Shown piece by piece: positions 8,457-17,707 of a DNA stretch of 64,000 bases. Each line of letters starts with the position of its first letter. Position 1 is the first letter of the stretch. The translations under genes were made by a program, and so were the position numbers. The notes below the pieces were generated by a model that saw only the letters and a list, made by a program, of their open reading frames with translations, had not been told where the DNA came from and searched no databases. This DNA comes from Streptomyces sp. RKAG293 (GTDB lineage Bacteria; Actinomycetota; Actinomycetes; Streptomycetales; Streptomycetaceae): the NCBI RefSeq assembly GCF_023701745.1, contig NZ_JAJOZB010000001.1:5555501-5619500 (forward strand). The letters run 5' to 3'.

Positions 8457-9479
8457 GTGACAACGGAACCGCATGACCGACCACCCGCGGCAGCCGCCGC
8501 CGAGGATGTACCGAGGCGGCTGCACGCGGATCCCGGGCTGCCCGACCGTGTCTTCCGCGCGGTGGCCCGGGGCGGTGGGGGGTTCGTGCTGGCGGTGATG
8601 CTGCTGGTCGGCGGGTTCCTGCTCTACCGGGCGTGGCAAGCGCTGTCGAAGGCCGGCTTCTCGTTCCTCACCACCGAGGCGTGGGAGCCCGACGCCGGGA
8701 ACTTCGGCATCGCGGCCGTCCTCACCGGCACCGTGCTCATCGCGCTCGTCGCGATCTGCTTCGCCGTACCGCTCGCCATCGGCACGGCGCTCTACATCTG
8801 CGAGTACTCGCCGCCCCGGCTGCGGCAGACGCTGATCAGTCTGGTCGACCTGATGGCCGCCGTGCCCTCGGTGGTCTACGGGCTGTGGGGGCTGTTCTTC
8901 CTCCAGGGGCACGTGCTGGGCACGGCGCGCTGGATCGCCCGGTACTTCGGCTGGTTCCCGCTGTTCAAGGTCGACGGCGCCGACCCGTCGGATCCGCTCG
9001 CGACCGCCACCGTCTACACCTCCTCCACGTTCGTCGCGGGCATCGTCGTCGCGCTGATGGTCGCGCCGATCGCCTGCTCGGTGATGCGTGAGGTCTTCTC
9101 GCAGGCGCCGGTCGGGGAGCGGGAGGGCGCCTACGCGCTGGGTGCGACGCGCTGGGGCATGATCCGCAGCGTCGTGCTGCCCTTCGGCAAGGGCGGCATG
9201 ATCGGCGGCACGATGCTGGGCCTGGGCCGGGCGCTCGGCGAGACCATCGGCGTGTACCTGATCATCTCGCCGGTCTTCGCCGTCCAGCCGCACATCCTGC
9301 AGAACGGTTCCAGCTCCGTCTCCTCGCTGATCGCCCTGCGGTACGGCGAGGCCAGCGAGTTCGGCATGTCCGCGCTGATGGCCGCGGGCCTCGCGCTCTT
9401 CCTGATGACCCTCGTCGTCAACTTCGCCGCATCGTCGATCGTCGCCCGCAGCCGCTCCGGCGCGGCCAGCGACTCCTGA
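8457..9479 (+). CDS. pstC: Phosphate-type ABC transporter permease PstC
   Basis: About 340 residues, with six predicted membrane helices and the inner-membrane-component EAA loop EREGAYALGATRWGMIRSV followed by LGLGRALGETIGVYL, diagnostic of the PstC/PstA family. The start is uncertain: GTG 8457 is listed, GTG 8442 is also in frame, and neither has a good ribosome site. First gene of a Pst-like locus extending to pstB at 19467. I looked for PHO boxes upstream and saw only isolated GTTCAC half-sites (8375, 8407), so PhoP control is not evident. No phoU is nearby. Confidence 0.9.
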   Translation: MTTEPHDRPPAAAAAEDVPRRLHADPGLPDRVFRAVARGGGGFVLAVMLLVGGFLLYRAWQALSKAGFSFLTTEAWEPDAGNFGIAAVLTGTVLIALVAICFAVPLAIGTALYICEYSPPRLRQTLISLVDLMAAVPSVVYGLWGLFFLQGHVLGTARWIARYFGWFPLFKVDGADPSDPLATATVYTSSTFVAGIVVALMVAPIACSVMREVFSQAPVGEREGAYALGATRWGMIRSVVLPFGKGGMIGGTMLGLGRALGETIGVYLIISPVFAVQPHILQNGSSSVSSLIALRYGEASEFGMSALMAAGLALFLMTLVVNFAASSIVARSRSGAASDS

Positions 9480-9489
9480 GGAAGGCCCG

Positions 9490-10791
9490 ATGACCCTCGT
9501 CGCCCCGCCGCGCGGAGACAGCGCCATGAGTGCCCGGAACTCCCCGCGCACCACCCTTCCCCCGACGCCTCCCGCCGCCGAGAGCCCCCGCGAGCCGCGC
9601 CGCCGGCTCGCGCTGCTGCGCGCCACCGATGTGTACGCGGTGCTGGGCGCCGCGGCGGCCTCGCTGAGTATCACCGCGCTGCTCTTCACCCGGCTGCTGC
9701 CGTTCAGCGGCGGGCTCGGCTTCACGCTGATCGCGTACGGGCTCTTCCTCGGGCTGTACGCGCTGCTGGTCTCCTTCGACGAGGACGGTCCCGCCGTCCG
9801 CGACCGGGTGGCGGCCGTCCTGGCCCAGAGCCTGGGCCTGCTGATGCTCGCCGCGCTCGCCTTCGTCGTCGTCTACACCCTGTGGGAGGGCCGCAAGGCG
9901 CTGCCGCACCTGAACTTCTACACGCAGGACATGGCGTCGGCCGGGCCGCTCGACCCGCTGTCGGCGGGCGGCATCCTGCACGCGATCACCGGCACGCTGG
10001 AACAGATCGGGATCGCGCTGGTGGTCACCGTCCCGACCGGGCTGCTGTGCGCGGTGTTCCTCAACGAGGTGCCGGGCCGGTTCGCCCGCTTCGTGCGGAC
10101 CATCGTGGAGGCGATGACGGCCCTGCCGTCGATCGTCGCGGGCCTGTTCATCTACGCGACCGCGATCCTCACCCTCGGTCTCGACCGCTCAGGACTGGCC
10201 GCCGCCCTCGCGCTCTCCGTGATGATGCTGCCGATCATCATCCGCGCCGCCGACGTCGTCATCCGGCTGGTGCCGGGCCCGCTGCGCGAAGCCGCGTACG
10301 CGCTCGGCACCTCGCGCTGGCGGACGGTGTGGCACGTGGTGCTGCCCACCGCCAGATCCGGGCTCACCACCTCCGTGATCCTCGGCACCGCGCGCGGCAT
10401 CGGCGAGACCTCGCCGGTGCTGCTCACCGCCGGCTTCACCGCCGTCACCAACACCGATCCGCTGTCGGGGCCGCAGATCTCGCTGCCGCTGGCCACGTTC
10501 GAGTTCATCAAGTCGCCCGAGCCGACGATGATCGCCCGCGGATTCGGCACGGCCGCGGTGCTGATGGCGCTCGTCCTGCTGCTGTTCGTCGCCGCCCGGG
10601 TGATCGGCGGGCGCGGCCCCGGCCGGCTGACCCGCCGCCAGGAACACCGCCGCGTGCTGGCCTCGCGCCGCGACGCGGCCCGGTTCGCCGCACGGGCCGA
10701 GAAACAGGCCGACGAACAGGCCGACGAACAGGCCGCGAAACGGATCGACTCCGGCTCCCGTGCATCCGCCCCGACCAGGAGTGCCTCGTGA
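9490..10791 (+). CDS. pstA: Phosphate-type ABC transporter permease PstA
   Basis: A 433-residue PstA-like permease. An N-terminal extension with three or four helices precedes the transporter core; the EAA motif REAAYALGTSRWRTVWHVVLP and the GTARGIGETSPVLLT segment are intact. The C-terminus has a hydrophilic tail with a short ADEQADEQ repeat. ATG 9490 follows GAGGAAGG, 10 bp after pstC. Its TGA is shared with the GTG of the next gene (GTGA), so translation is coupled to the first PstS-like protein. It would pair with PstC in the membrane and be driven by PstB. Confidence 0.9.
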   Translation: MTLVAPPRGDSAMSARNSPRTTLPPTPPAAESPREPRRRLALLRATDVYAVLGAAAASLSITALLFTRLLPFSGGLGFTLIAYGLFLGLYALLVSFDEDGPAVRDRVAAVLAQSLGLLMLAALAFVVVYTLWEGRKALPHLNFYTQDMASAGPLDPLSAGGILHAITGTLEQIGIALVVTVPTGLLCAVFLNEVPGRFARFVRTIVEAMTALPSIVAGLFIYATAILTLGLDRSGLAAALALSVMMLPIIIRAADVVIRLVPGPLREAAYALGTSRWRTVWHVVLPTARSGLTTSVILGTARGIGETSPVLLTAGFTAVTNTDPLSGPQISLPLATFEFIKSPEPTMIARGFGTAAVLMALVLLLFVAARVIGGRGPGRLTRRQEHRRVLASRRDAARFAARAEKQADEQADEQAAKRIDSGSRASAPTRSAS

Positions 10792-12539
10792 TACCCGCAC
10801 CCGTACCCGTACCCATGTCCGCGCGCGGTGCGTATCGCATCCGCGCCGTCGCCGCGTTCCTCGCGCTCCTCTGCGTGCTGCTCGCCGTCGAGCTGCCCGC
10901 GGCTCCCGCCGCGCACGCCGACTCGTACACCAAGATCAGCGGGGCGGGGTCGACCTGGAGCTCCAACGCGCTGGACCAGTGGCGCCGCAACGTCACCCAG
11001 TACGGCATGACGGTGAACTACGCAGCGGTCGGATCGTCCGTCGGGCGCGAGCAGTTCAAGAACGGGGTCTCGGACTTCGGCGTCTCGGAGATCCCGTACG
11101 GACTCACCGAGTTCGGCGTGAAGGAGGCGCCGCCGAAGCGCGGCTACGCCTATATGCCGATCGTGGCGGGCGGCACCTCCTTCATGTACAACCTCAAGAT
11201 CGGCGGCAAGCGGGTCACCAACCTGCGGCTGTCCGGCGCGGTGCTCACCAAGATCTTCACCGGGAAGATCACCATGTGGAACGCGCCCGAGGTCGCGGCC
11301 GACAACCCCGGCCTGACGCTCCCGGCGCGCCGCGTCATCCCCGTCGTCCGCTCCGACGGCTCCGGCACCACCGCGCAGTTCAGCACCTGGATGGCCAAGG
11401 AGCAGAGCGGCCTGTGGAACGACTACTGCCGTCGCGCCGGAAAGCCGACGCCGTGCGGCCTGACGTCGTACTACCCGGTCATCCCCGGCTCCGGGTTCAC
11501 CGCGCAGTCCGGTTCGCTCGGCGTCTCCGGCTACGTCCGGCAGCCCCAGGCGGAGGGCGCGATCACGTACGTCGAGTACTCGTACGCGATCAAGACCGGC
11601 TTCCCCGTCGCCAAGCTGCTCAACAGCAGCGGCTACTACGTCGAGCCGACGGCCTCCAGCGTCGCGGTGGGCCTGATGTCCGCCCGGATCAACGACGACA
11701 AGAACTCCACGGACTATCTGACGCAGATCCTCGACAACGTCTACCGCTCCGGTGACCGCCGGGCGTACCCGCTGTCCAGCTACAGCTACATGATCGTCCC
11801 GACCACGAACGAAGCGCCGTTCACCGAGGACAAGGGCAGAACGCTCGGGGCCTTCGCCTACTACTTCCTCTGCGAGGGGCAGCAGCAGGCCGACCAGCTC
11901 GGCTACTCGCCGCTGCCCATCAACCTGGTGCAGGCCGGGCTCTCACAGGTCCGCCGGATCCCCGGCGTCGAGGCGAAGAACGTCGACATCAAGGGCTGCC
12001 GCAACCCCACCTTCTCCGCCGACGGCTCCAACACCCTCGCCAAGAACGCCCCGTACCCGCAGCCCTGCGACCAGCGGGGGACGAAGCAGTGCTCGACGGG
12101 CACGGCGGGCGCCAAGAACCAGCAGACGCCGGTGAAGGCCGGCGCCAACGGCGGCAGCTCGTCCGGCGGTTCGTCCGGCGTCACCGGCGGGACGACGGCC
12201 GGCACGTTCGGCGGTACGGCGGGCGGTACCGCGGCGGGCGGGACCACCGCCGGTGCCACGACGGCGGGCGCGACGACCGGCACCACCGGCGCCACGGCCA
12301 TCGACCCGGACACCGGGGAGCAGCTGCCGGCCGACAGCGGCGGTGGCGGTGACGCGACCGTGGCGGGCAACCCCGTCTCCCTCGCCGCGGACGGGCAGGG
12401 CGCGCTGCGCACCACGCTGATGGCCCTCTCCGCGATCCTGCTGCTCGGCGTGGTCGTCGGCCCGCCGATCGCCGCCCGCGCGCTGGGAGCCCGCGGCGGC
12501 CGGGCTGCCCGCATCCCGCGCAAGGGAGCGGACGCATGA
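10788..12539 (+). CDS. pstS: PstS-like substrate-binding protein with C-terminal membrane anchor
   Basis: 583 residues. It has a signal peptide (about 1-44, cleavage after AHA) without a lipobox. A PstS-type periplasmic-binding fold follows (about 45-400), with ISGAGSTWSS near the N-terminus and VVRSDGSGTTAQFSTW in the ligand-binding region. Then comes a Gly/Ser/Thr-rich linker (about 450-525), a membrane helix (TTLMALSAILLLGVVVGPPI) and a short basic tail. The usual Gram-positive PstS is a lipoprotein, so this anchoring is atypical. GTG 10788 has AGGAG seven bases upstream. It overlaps pstA and is followed by an ATGA overlap with the next gene. Phosphate as ligand is assumed from the family, not proven. 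Confidence 0.87.
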   Translation: MIPAPVPVPMSARGAYRIRAVAAFLALLCVLLAVELPAAPAAHADSYTKISGAGSTWSSNALDQWRRNVTQYGMTVNYAAVGSSVGREQFKNGVSDFGVSEIPYGLTEFGVKEAPPKRGYAYMPIVAGGTSFMYNLKIGGKRVTNLRLSGAVLTKIFTGKITMWNAPEVAADNPGLTLPARRVIPVVRSDGSGTTAQFSTWMAKEQSGLWNDYCRRAGKPTPCGLTSYYPVIPGSGFTAQSGSLGVSGYVRQPQAEGAITYVEYSYAIKTGFPVAKLLNSSGYYVEPTASSVAVGLMSARINDDKNSTDYLTQILDNVYRSGDRRAYPLSSYSYMIVPTTNEAPFTEDKGRTLGAFAYYFLCEGQQQADQLGYSPLPINLVQAGLSQVRRIPGVEAKNVDIKGCRNPTFSADGSNTLAKNAPYPQPCDQRGTKQCSTGTAGAKNQQTPVKAGANGGSSSGGSSGVTGGTTAGTFGGTAGGTAAGGTTAGATTAGATTGTTGATAIDPDTGEQLPADSGGGGDATVAGNPVSLAADGQGALRTTLMALSAILLLGVVVGPPIAARALGARGGRAARIPRKGADA

Positions 12540-15022
12540 GCAGCCGTACCAGCAGCCGTACCAGCAGGAACGGGCCCGCGATCCGGCTGATGAACCGGTG
12601 CATGAGCCGGCGGGTGCTGGGCGTCGCCGCCCTCCTCGCGGCCCTCGTCATCGCCCTGCTGCCGCTGCCCGTCACCACGTCCCGGGCCAGCGCCGCCGAC
12701 GGCGAGGAGTCGGCCGTCACGCTCTCCGGCGGCAAGGGCCGCTACGACGACTTCTCCGCCCTGAAGGTCACCGTCCACCAGACGAAGAAGCTGCGGGCAC
12801 AGGGCGTCCGGGTGACCTGGACCGGCGGCGCGCCGACCACCGACACCGAGTTCACCTCCAACTACCTGCAGATCATGCAGTGCTGGGGCGACGGCCAGAA
12901 CGGGCCCGACCGGGAGAACTGCGAGTTCGGCGCCTCGGGCATCGGCGGCACCGGCGGCCGGTGGGCCAGCCAGCGCGCGCTGCCCGACCAGGTCGACCCC
13001 GGCGAGAAGACCTACGTCCTGGACCCGGCGCACCCCTTCGACAACCCCTTCGTGCCGTTCCGGCCGGTCAAGGGAAAGCCGACCAAGTCGTCCACGGACT
13101 TCACCTACTTCGGGCCGATCGACACCAACGAGCAGCCTTTCGTCCGCGTCGGAGCCGACGGCACCGGGGAGTCGGTCTTCGAGGCGCAGACCGTCGTCCA
13201 GGCGCCCCACCTCGGCTGCGGCGACGCCACGGCCGCCGGCCCGCGGCACTGCTGGCTGGTCGTCGTGCCGCGCGGAGCGCACGACGCGGACGGCACGACG
13301 GCGAACGCCGGGGACAAGATCGACTCCTCCGGGCTCTCCACCACCAGCTGGGAGCAACGGCTCGTCTTCCGGCTGGACTTCCTGGCCACCGGCTCCTACT
13401 GCCCGATCGGCCAGCCCGAGTCCCGCACCATCGGCTCGGAGATGGTGACGGACGCCCTCACGTCCTGGCAGCCCACGCTCTGCCAGAGCACCGGCACGAC
13501 GTTCGGGTTCAGCCAGAGCGGTGAGCCCTACGCCCGCCGTCAGGTGACGGCGACCGCCGCCGACGCCCCCGGTCTGGCGTTCACCCTCGACCCGGTGGAG
13601 GCCGCGGAAGGCGGGCCACCGGTCGTGCACGCGCCGGTCGCGGTCTCCGGCCTCACCCTCGGGTTCTACATCGAGACGCCGGGCTCAGGCGAACTGCAGG
13701 AAATGAGACTGACGCCGCGGCTCGTGGCGAAGATGCTCACGCATTCCTATATCCGTGATGTGCCCGGCTGGCAATTGGCGCAGCCGCCCGCACATGTGGC
13801 GAAGAATCCGGCGTCACTGCGCAACGACCCGGAATTCATCGCCCTCAATCCGCAGTACAAGAACTGGGCGGTCGACGCGGCCAGGCCGCTTTCCCTGCTG
13901 GTGCCGCTGGACGAGTCCGACACCGCGCGCCTGGTCTGGCAGTGGCTGCGGTCGGACCCGGAGGCCAGGGACTTCCTCGCGGGGAAGCCGGATCCATGGG
14001 GCGCGAAGATCAATCCGTATTTCGGCAGCCTCACCCTGGACAAGGACACCGGTCTGACCGACTTCCCCAAGTCCGACCCGACGCTGTCGCCCGCGCTCTC
14101 CGTACCCCCGAACGACCCGCTCCAGTACGGGATCACCGACCTGGACCCGTACACCCAGGACATGCACGACAGCGCCCAGCGCACCCGGCGCGGCAACACC
14201 GGGCGGACGATCGTCGCCGAGCTCGACAGCAACGCCCACAAGGCGAAGCTGGTCAGCCAGGCCTCCAAGCCCGGCGACCGCGCCGTCATCGCCCTCGTCG
14301 ACTCCGCCTCCGCGGCCCGGTACGGACTGCGGACCGCCGCGCTGCGCACCGCGGACGGCACGTTCGTGAAGCCGACGAACGACGCCCTCGCCAAGGGCGT
14401 CGGCACGATGCGGCCGTCGGCCGTCCCCGGGGTGCTGACCCCCGACCCCGCGAGCGCCAGGGGCGGGGCGTACCCGCTGACCACCGTCACGTACGCCGCC
14501 GCCTCGACCGGCCGGCCCGCCGCGGACCGCGCGGCGTACAGCCGGCTCATGCGGTACGCGGCGGGGCCCGGCCAGACGCCCGGCGTGTCGGCGGGCCAGC
14601 TGCCGCCCGGCTACGCGCCCATGCCGCAGGCGCTGCGCACCCAGGCGCTCGCCGCCGCCACCGCCCTGGAGAAGGCGAAGGACCCGTCGGGGGCGGACGG
14701 CGGCACCACGGCCGGCGCGGGAGCCGCGGGCGGCGCGCACGGGAGCTCGTCCGGCGGCAGCGGCGGAGCGACGACCGGCGGTCCCGGCGGCGGCACCGGC
14801 GGCACGTCCGGCGGGCCGCCGGCGTCCGCCACCCCGCCCGTGAACCCCGCCAAGCACATCGATCCGCAGAAGCAGAGCGTCGTCCGCGCCACCGGCTCCA
14901 CGCCGGGCGCGGTGCTCGGCGCCATCCGCTGGGTGCTGCTGGCCGTCCTCGTCGCGGGCGGCGGCTCGGCGCTGGCCGGCCCGGCGATGCTCAAGTGGGG
15001 GGTGTGGCGCCGGCGGTCCTGA
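12536..15022 (+). CDS. Large extracellular PstS-like protein with C-terminal membrane anchor
   Basis: 828 residues. A signal peptide ends near residue 53 and is preceded by a short SSRTSSRTSR repeat. The N-terminal third has no family I recognise. The rest carries PstS-like landmarks: RLTPRLVAKMLTHSY (compare the TPAEIAKIF region), a late YPLTTVTYAA strand, and QLPPGYAPMPQALR near the domain end. A Gly/Ser-rich linker and one C-terminal helix (VLLAVLVAGGGSALAGPAML) end in a basic tail. The ATG overlaps the upstream stop (ATGA). It is roughly twice normal PstS length. It may be a second, specialised binding protein of the same transporter; function unknown. Confidence 0.75.
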   Translation: MSSRTSSRTSRNGPAIRLMNRCMSRRVLGVAALLAALVIALLPLPVTTSRASAADGEESAVTLSGGKGRYDDFSALKVTVHQTKKLRAQGVRVTWTGGAPTTDTEFTSNYLQIMQCWGDGQNGPDRENCEFGASGIGGTGGRWASQRALPDQVDPGEKTYVLDPAHPFDNPFVPFRPVKGKPTKSSTDFTYFGPIDTNEQPFVRVGADGTGESVFEAQTVVQAPHLGCGDATAAGPRHCWLVVVPRGAHDADGTTANAGDKIDSSGLSTTSWEQRLVFRLDFLATGSYCPIGQPESRTIGSEMVTDALTSWQPTLCQSTGTTFGFSQSGEPYARRQVTATAADAPGLAFTLDPVEAAEGGPPVVHAPVAVSGLTLGFYIETPGSGELQEMRLTPRLVAKMLTHSYIRDVPGWQLAQPPAHVAKNPASLRNDPEFIALNPQYKNWAVDAARPLSLLVPLDESDTARLVWQWLRSDPEARDFLAGKPDPWGAKINPYFGSLTLDKDTGLTDFPKSDPTLSPALSVPPNDPLQYGITDLDPYTQDMHDSAQRTRRGNTGRTIVAELDSNAHKAKLVSQASKPGDRAVIALVDSASAARYGLRTAALRTADGTFVKPTNDALAKGVGTMRPSAVPGVLTPDPASARGGAYPLTTVTYAAASTGRPAADRAAYSRLMRYAAGPGQTPGVSAGQLPPGYAPMPQALRTQALAAATALEKAKDPSGADGGTTAGAGAAGGAHGSSSGGSGGATTGGPGGGTGGTSGGPPASATPPVNPAKHIDPQKQSVVRATGSTPGAVLGAIRWVLLAVLVAGGGSALAGPAMLKWGVWRRRS

Positions 15023-15169
15023 GGCCCCGGTCCGGCCGTGGCAGCCCGGGGCATCCGTGGTGCCTGGTGGGAATGGCGGGCGAGTTCCGGGAATCGCATT
15101 TTCTGCGCCGAATCCCCTAAGGGGTGCCTTGGAAACCCTCCCGTAACCTTTTCATCCGCCCCAATTGGT

Positions 15170-15208
15170 GGCCACCGCAACGAAATTCGGGAATTGTTTG
15201 CGGTGGCC
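15170..15208. promoter_or_regulatory. Nested 39-bp palindrome upstream of third PstS-like gene
   Basis: Outer arms GGCCACCGCAA (15170-15180) and TTGCGGTGGCC (15198-15208) are a perfect 11-bp inverted repeat. Inside lies a second inverted repeat, AATTC-GG-GAATT. It is located about 80 bp upstream of the GTG at 15289, in the most AT-rich stretch of the locus, and could be an operator, an RNA hairpin in the leader, or a terminator of the upstream operon. No T-tract follows. Confidence 0.45.
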
Positions 15209-15288
15209 GGCCGACGGGTCGGCAGCACGAAAGTCCGGATTTTGCTTGAACGTCCATTCGGTATCCGTTTATTCGGAGGAGAACAGAA

Positions 15289-16266
15289 GTGAACGTCAAG
15301 TCCCGCGCTCGTATCGGCTTCATCACCGCGACTGCCGCCATCAGCCTCGCCGCCATGGCCATCCCCGCCGCGGCCAACCCGCCGGCCGGCGAGTACCGGC
15401 AGCTCGCCGGAGTCGGTTCCGACACCACCCAGGACGTGGTGAACGGTCTCGGCGACGTCGTCACGAACGCGAGCGGCAAGATCATCGCCTCTTACGACGC
15501 GACCGGAACCTCCCCCATCAAGACGCGTGCGGTGGGCTGTGACACCCTCGCCCGCCCCGACGGTTCCGGGGCCGGTATCGCCGCCCTGAACAACGCCGTG
15601 GACAACAGCACCGGCTGCCTCGACTTCGCGCGCTCCTCGAGCGGCCCGTCGGACACCAGCACCACGGACCTGACCTTCATCCCGTTCGCGAAGGACGGCG
15701 TCACCTACGCCACGCGCTCCTTCAGCGCCCTGCCGACGAACCTCACCAAGACCCAGCTGACCGATATCTACAAGTGCACGCTGACGTCGCTCAACGGCGT
15801 GACGCTCCAGCCGCTGCTGCCGCAGACCGGTTCCGGCACGCGGAAGTTCTGGCTGAACACCCTCGGCCTGACCGACGCCACGATCGGCTCGTGCGTCAAC
15901 GGCACGATCCAGGAGAACAACGGCCTGGCCCTTACCAACAACAGCCAGATCATGCCGTACTCGATCGCCCAGTACATCGCGCAGGGCAAGAGCCTGCCGA
16001 ACGTGCCGAACCGTCGCGGTTCGTCCGTACTGCGCAACGTCAACGGCGTGGCCCCGACCACCTCGGGCGTCCTGAACACCTCCTTCCCGATCGTGCGCGA
16101 CGTCTACAACGTCGTCCCGACCGCGAAGCTCACGGACGCGCTCATCTCCTCCACCTTCGTCGGCACGACGTCGAAGGTCTGCGCCCAGACCACCGTCATC
16201 CAGAACTACGGCTTCGGCTCGCTCGGCACCGCTTGCGGCGCGACCACGGTCAAGGGCGAGAAGTGA
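15289..16266 (+). CDS. Secreted PstS-like substrate-binding protein
   Basis: 325 residues with a Sec signal peptide (about 1-29) and no lipobox, linker or membrane anchor, so it should be released or held by partners. Binding-fold landmarks are GVGSDTTQDVVNGLG at the mature N-terminus, ARPDGSGAGIAAL, and QTGSGTRKFWLNTLG. GTG 15289 has a strong GGAGGAG site. With a 266-bp leader containing a nested palindrome and a terminator hairpin right after it, it may be its own, highly expressed transcription unit inside the Pst-like locus. Freely secreted PstS-like proteins are known in streptomycetes, but the ligand here is unknown. Confidence 0.85.
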   Translation: MNVKSRARIGFITATAAISLAAMAIPAAANPPAGEYRQLAGVGSDTTQDVVNGLGDVVTNASGKIIASYDATGTSPIKTRAVGCDTLARPDGSGAGIAALNNAVDNSTGCLDFARSSSGPSDTSTTDLTFIPFAKDGVTYATRSFSALPTNLTKTQLTDIYKCTLTSLNGVTLQPLLPQTGSGTRKFWLNTLGLTDATIGSCVNGTIQENNGLALTNNSQIMPYSIAQYIAQGKSLPNVPNRRGSSVLRNVNGVAPTTSGVLNTSFPIVRDVYNVVPTAKLTDALISSTFVGTTSKVCAQTTVIQNYGFGSLGTACGATTVKGEK

Positions 16267-16317
16267 CCTTGTACCGGAGCTGACCTGACCTGACTCGACC
16301 TGACACCCCGTTCGACG

Positions 16318-16342
16318 GCCGGGCGCCTCACAGGCGCCCGGC
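16318..16342 (+). terminator. Hairpin terminator after third PstS-like gene
   Basis: Perfect 11-bp inverted repeat GCCGGGCGCCT/AGGCGCCCGGC with a 3-nt loop, 51 bp after the stop. There is no long T-tract, as is common in Streptomyces. Confidence 0.6.
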
Positions 16343-16384
16343 TTCCGTCCTGACCGCGGTACATCCCTTGGGGGGATCGCCACC

Positions 16385-17532
16385 ATGATCGTCATCGCAC
16401 CACGGAAAGTCCCGGCCGCCTTGTTCGCGCTGGCGGCGGTCCTCCTCGCGGCCGCGGCCGCCCTGTTCGGCGCGGCTCCGTCGGCGCACGCCGGGACCGG
16501 TGACAGCGCCGGGACGTTCGCGCCGACGCCGGCCGGCGGCGACCTCACCGCCGACCCGTTCCTGACGTCCCTGCGGACCTCCGCGGGCTGCCCGGCGGGC
16601 TTCGGCGCGTCGGCGGCCCTCCAGTTCGTCATGCCGGACGGCTCCGCCGTGACCATCCCCGGCGCCCGGGAGTCCGGCGGTTTCGACACCGGGCCGTTCA
16701 CCCTCACCTACGACGCGATCGGCGGAACCCTGGCGGACGTCATCGGCGCGCCGGTCGCCGACGGTGACCACGAGCTGCGCGTCACCTGCTGGAACGGCAC
16801 CGGGGACGCGGCGCCCGCCGGCTTCTCCACCACCATCACCAGCACCGGTGACACCTGGACGGTGAAGTCCCAGGCCGTACCCACCGCCACCACCCTGACG
16901 GCGAGCCCGGCGGGCACCGCCGCCGCGGGCGCCGAGGTGACGCTGACGGGCGCCGTCGACCCGGCGGGGGCCGTCGGCAAGCTCGCGTTCTTCGTCGGCG
17001 CGACGGGGGTGGGGGAGGCGGACGTGGTCGCCGGGCAGGCCACGGTGAAGACGTCCGCGCTGGCCGCGGGCGCGCATGACCTGACGGCACGGTTCACGCC
17101 GGCGGATCCGGCGGCGTTCGTGGCGTCGACGTCTGCTGTGGTGACGTACACGATCACGGGTGCGACGCAGTCGCCGACGCCGTCGGATACGGATACGGGG
17201 TCTCCGACCCCCACTGACACCGGGGTTCCGTCGCCCACGGACACGGGGTCGCCCACGGCTACGGATACGGGTTCGCCTACGGCGTCCGGGACGACGGGTG
17301 ACACGACGTCCGGGGGGACTTCCGGTGACGGGGGTGCGGGCGGGGGTCCGGCGGTGCCGGTAGTTCCGGCGGCGGGACTGCTGGTGGTAACGGGAGTCTC
17401 GCGCATACCGGTGCCGGGGCGGCGCTGCCGCTGGGGGTGGCTGCGGGTGTGCTGGCTGTGGCGGGTGTCGTGTTCGTGCGGCATGCGCGGCGGAGTGGGT
17501 TGTTGACGTTCGGTTCTCCTCGGCACCGTTGA
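16385..17532 (+). CDS. LAHTG-anchored surface protein with Ig-like domain (apparent frameshift)
   Basis: Signal peptide (about 1-36), an unidentified domain (about 40-155), a Big_3-type Ig-like repeat (about 160-255, with TLTASPAGTAAAGAEVTLTG) and a Pro/Thr/Ser/Asp stalk. In the frame that opens at ATG 16385, the C-terminus becomes Arg/Cys-rich nonsense ending at 17506. Shifting by one base near the G runs at 17330-17346 restores a sorting signal, SLAHTG, then a hydrophobic helix and an RHARRS tail, ending at TGA 17532. LAxTG is the motif of class E sortase substrates. I take the intended protein to be the shifted version, about 382 residues. A sortase-fold gene follows directly. Confidence 0.78.
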
Positions 17533-17553
17533 TCGTCGGGGACCAGTCCCTCC

Positions 17554-17629
17554 GGAGTGGGGTTCGAAATCGACTATTGACGAGCCTGGCGGCTCACAAA
17601 TAGCTCGGCAGCATTTCGAACCCCACTCC
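17554..17629. repeat. Structured palindromic element, copy 1
   Basis: A 76-nt element with perfect 16-bp outer arms (17554-17569 and 17614-17629), a middle stem CGACTATT/AATAG-C-TCG, and an apical stem GAGCC-TGGC-GGCTC (17582-17595). Copy 2 lies at 43412-43489 in the same orientation, and similarity continues about 25-30 bp downstream and about 10 bp upstream. Stem differences between copies are compensated. It sits between the LAHTG gene and the sortase-like gene. It may be a terminator, RNA element or small mobile repeat. Confidence 0.75.
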
Positions 17630-17707
17630 TCCGGGCCCGTCCCCCTCTCGTTCAAGCCCTGCGGCGGGCTAGACCCGCCCTTTCTCGACCACTTGGAGCG
17701 CATCCCC

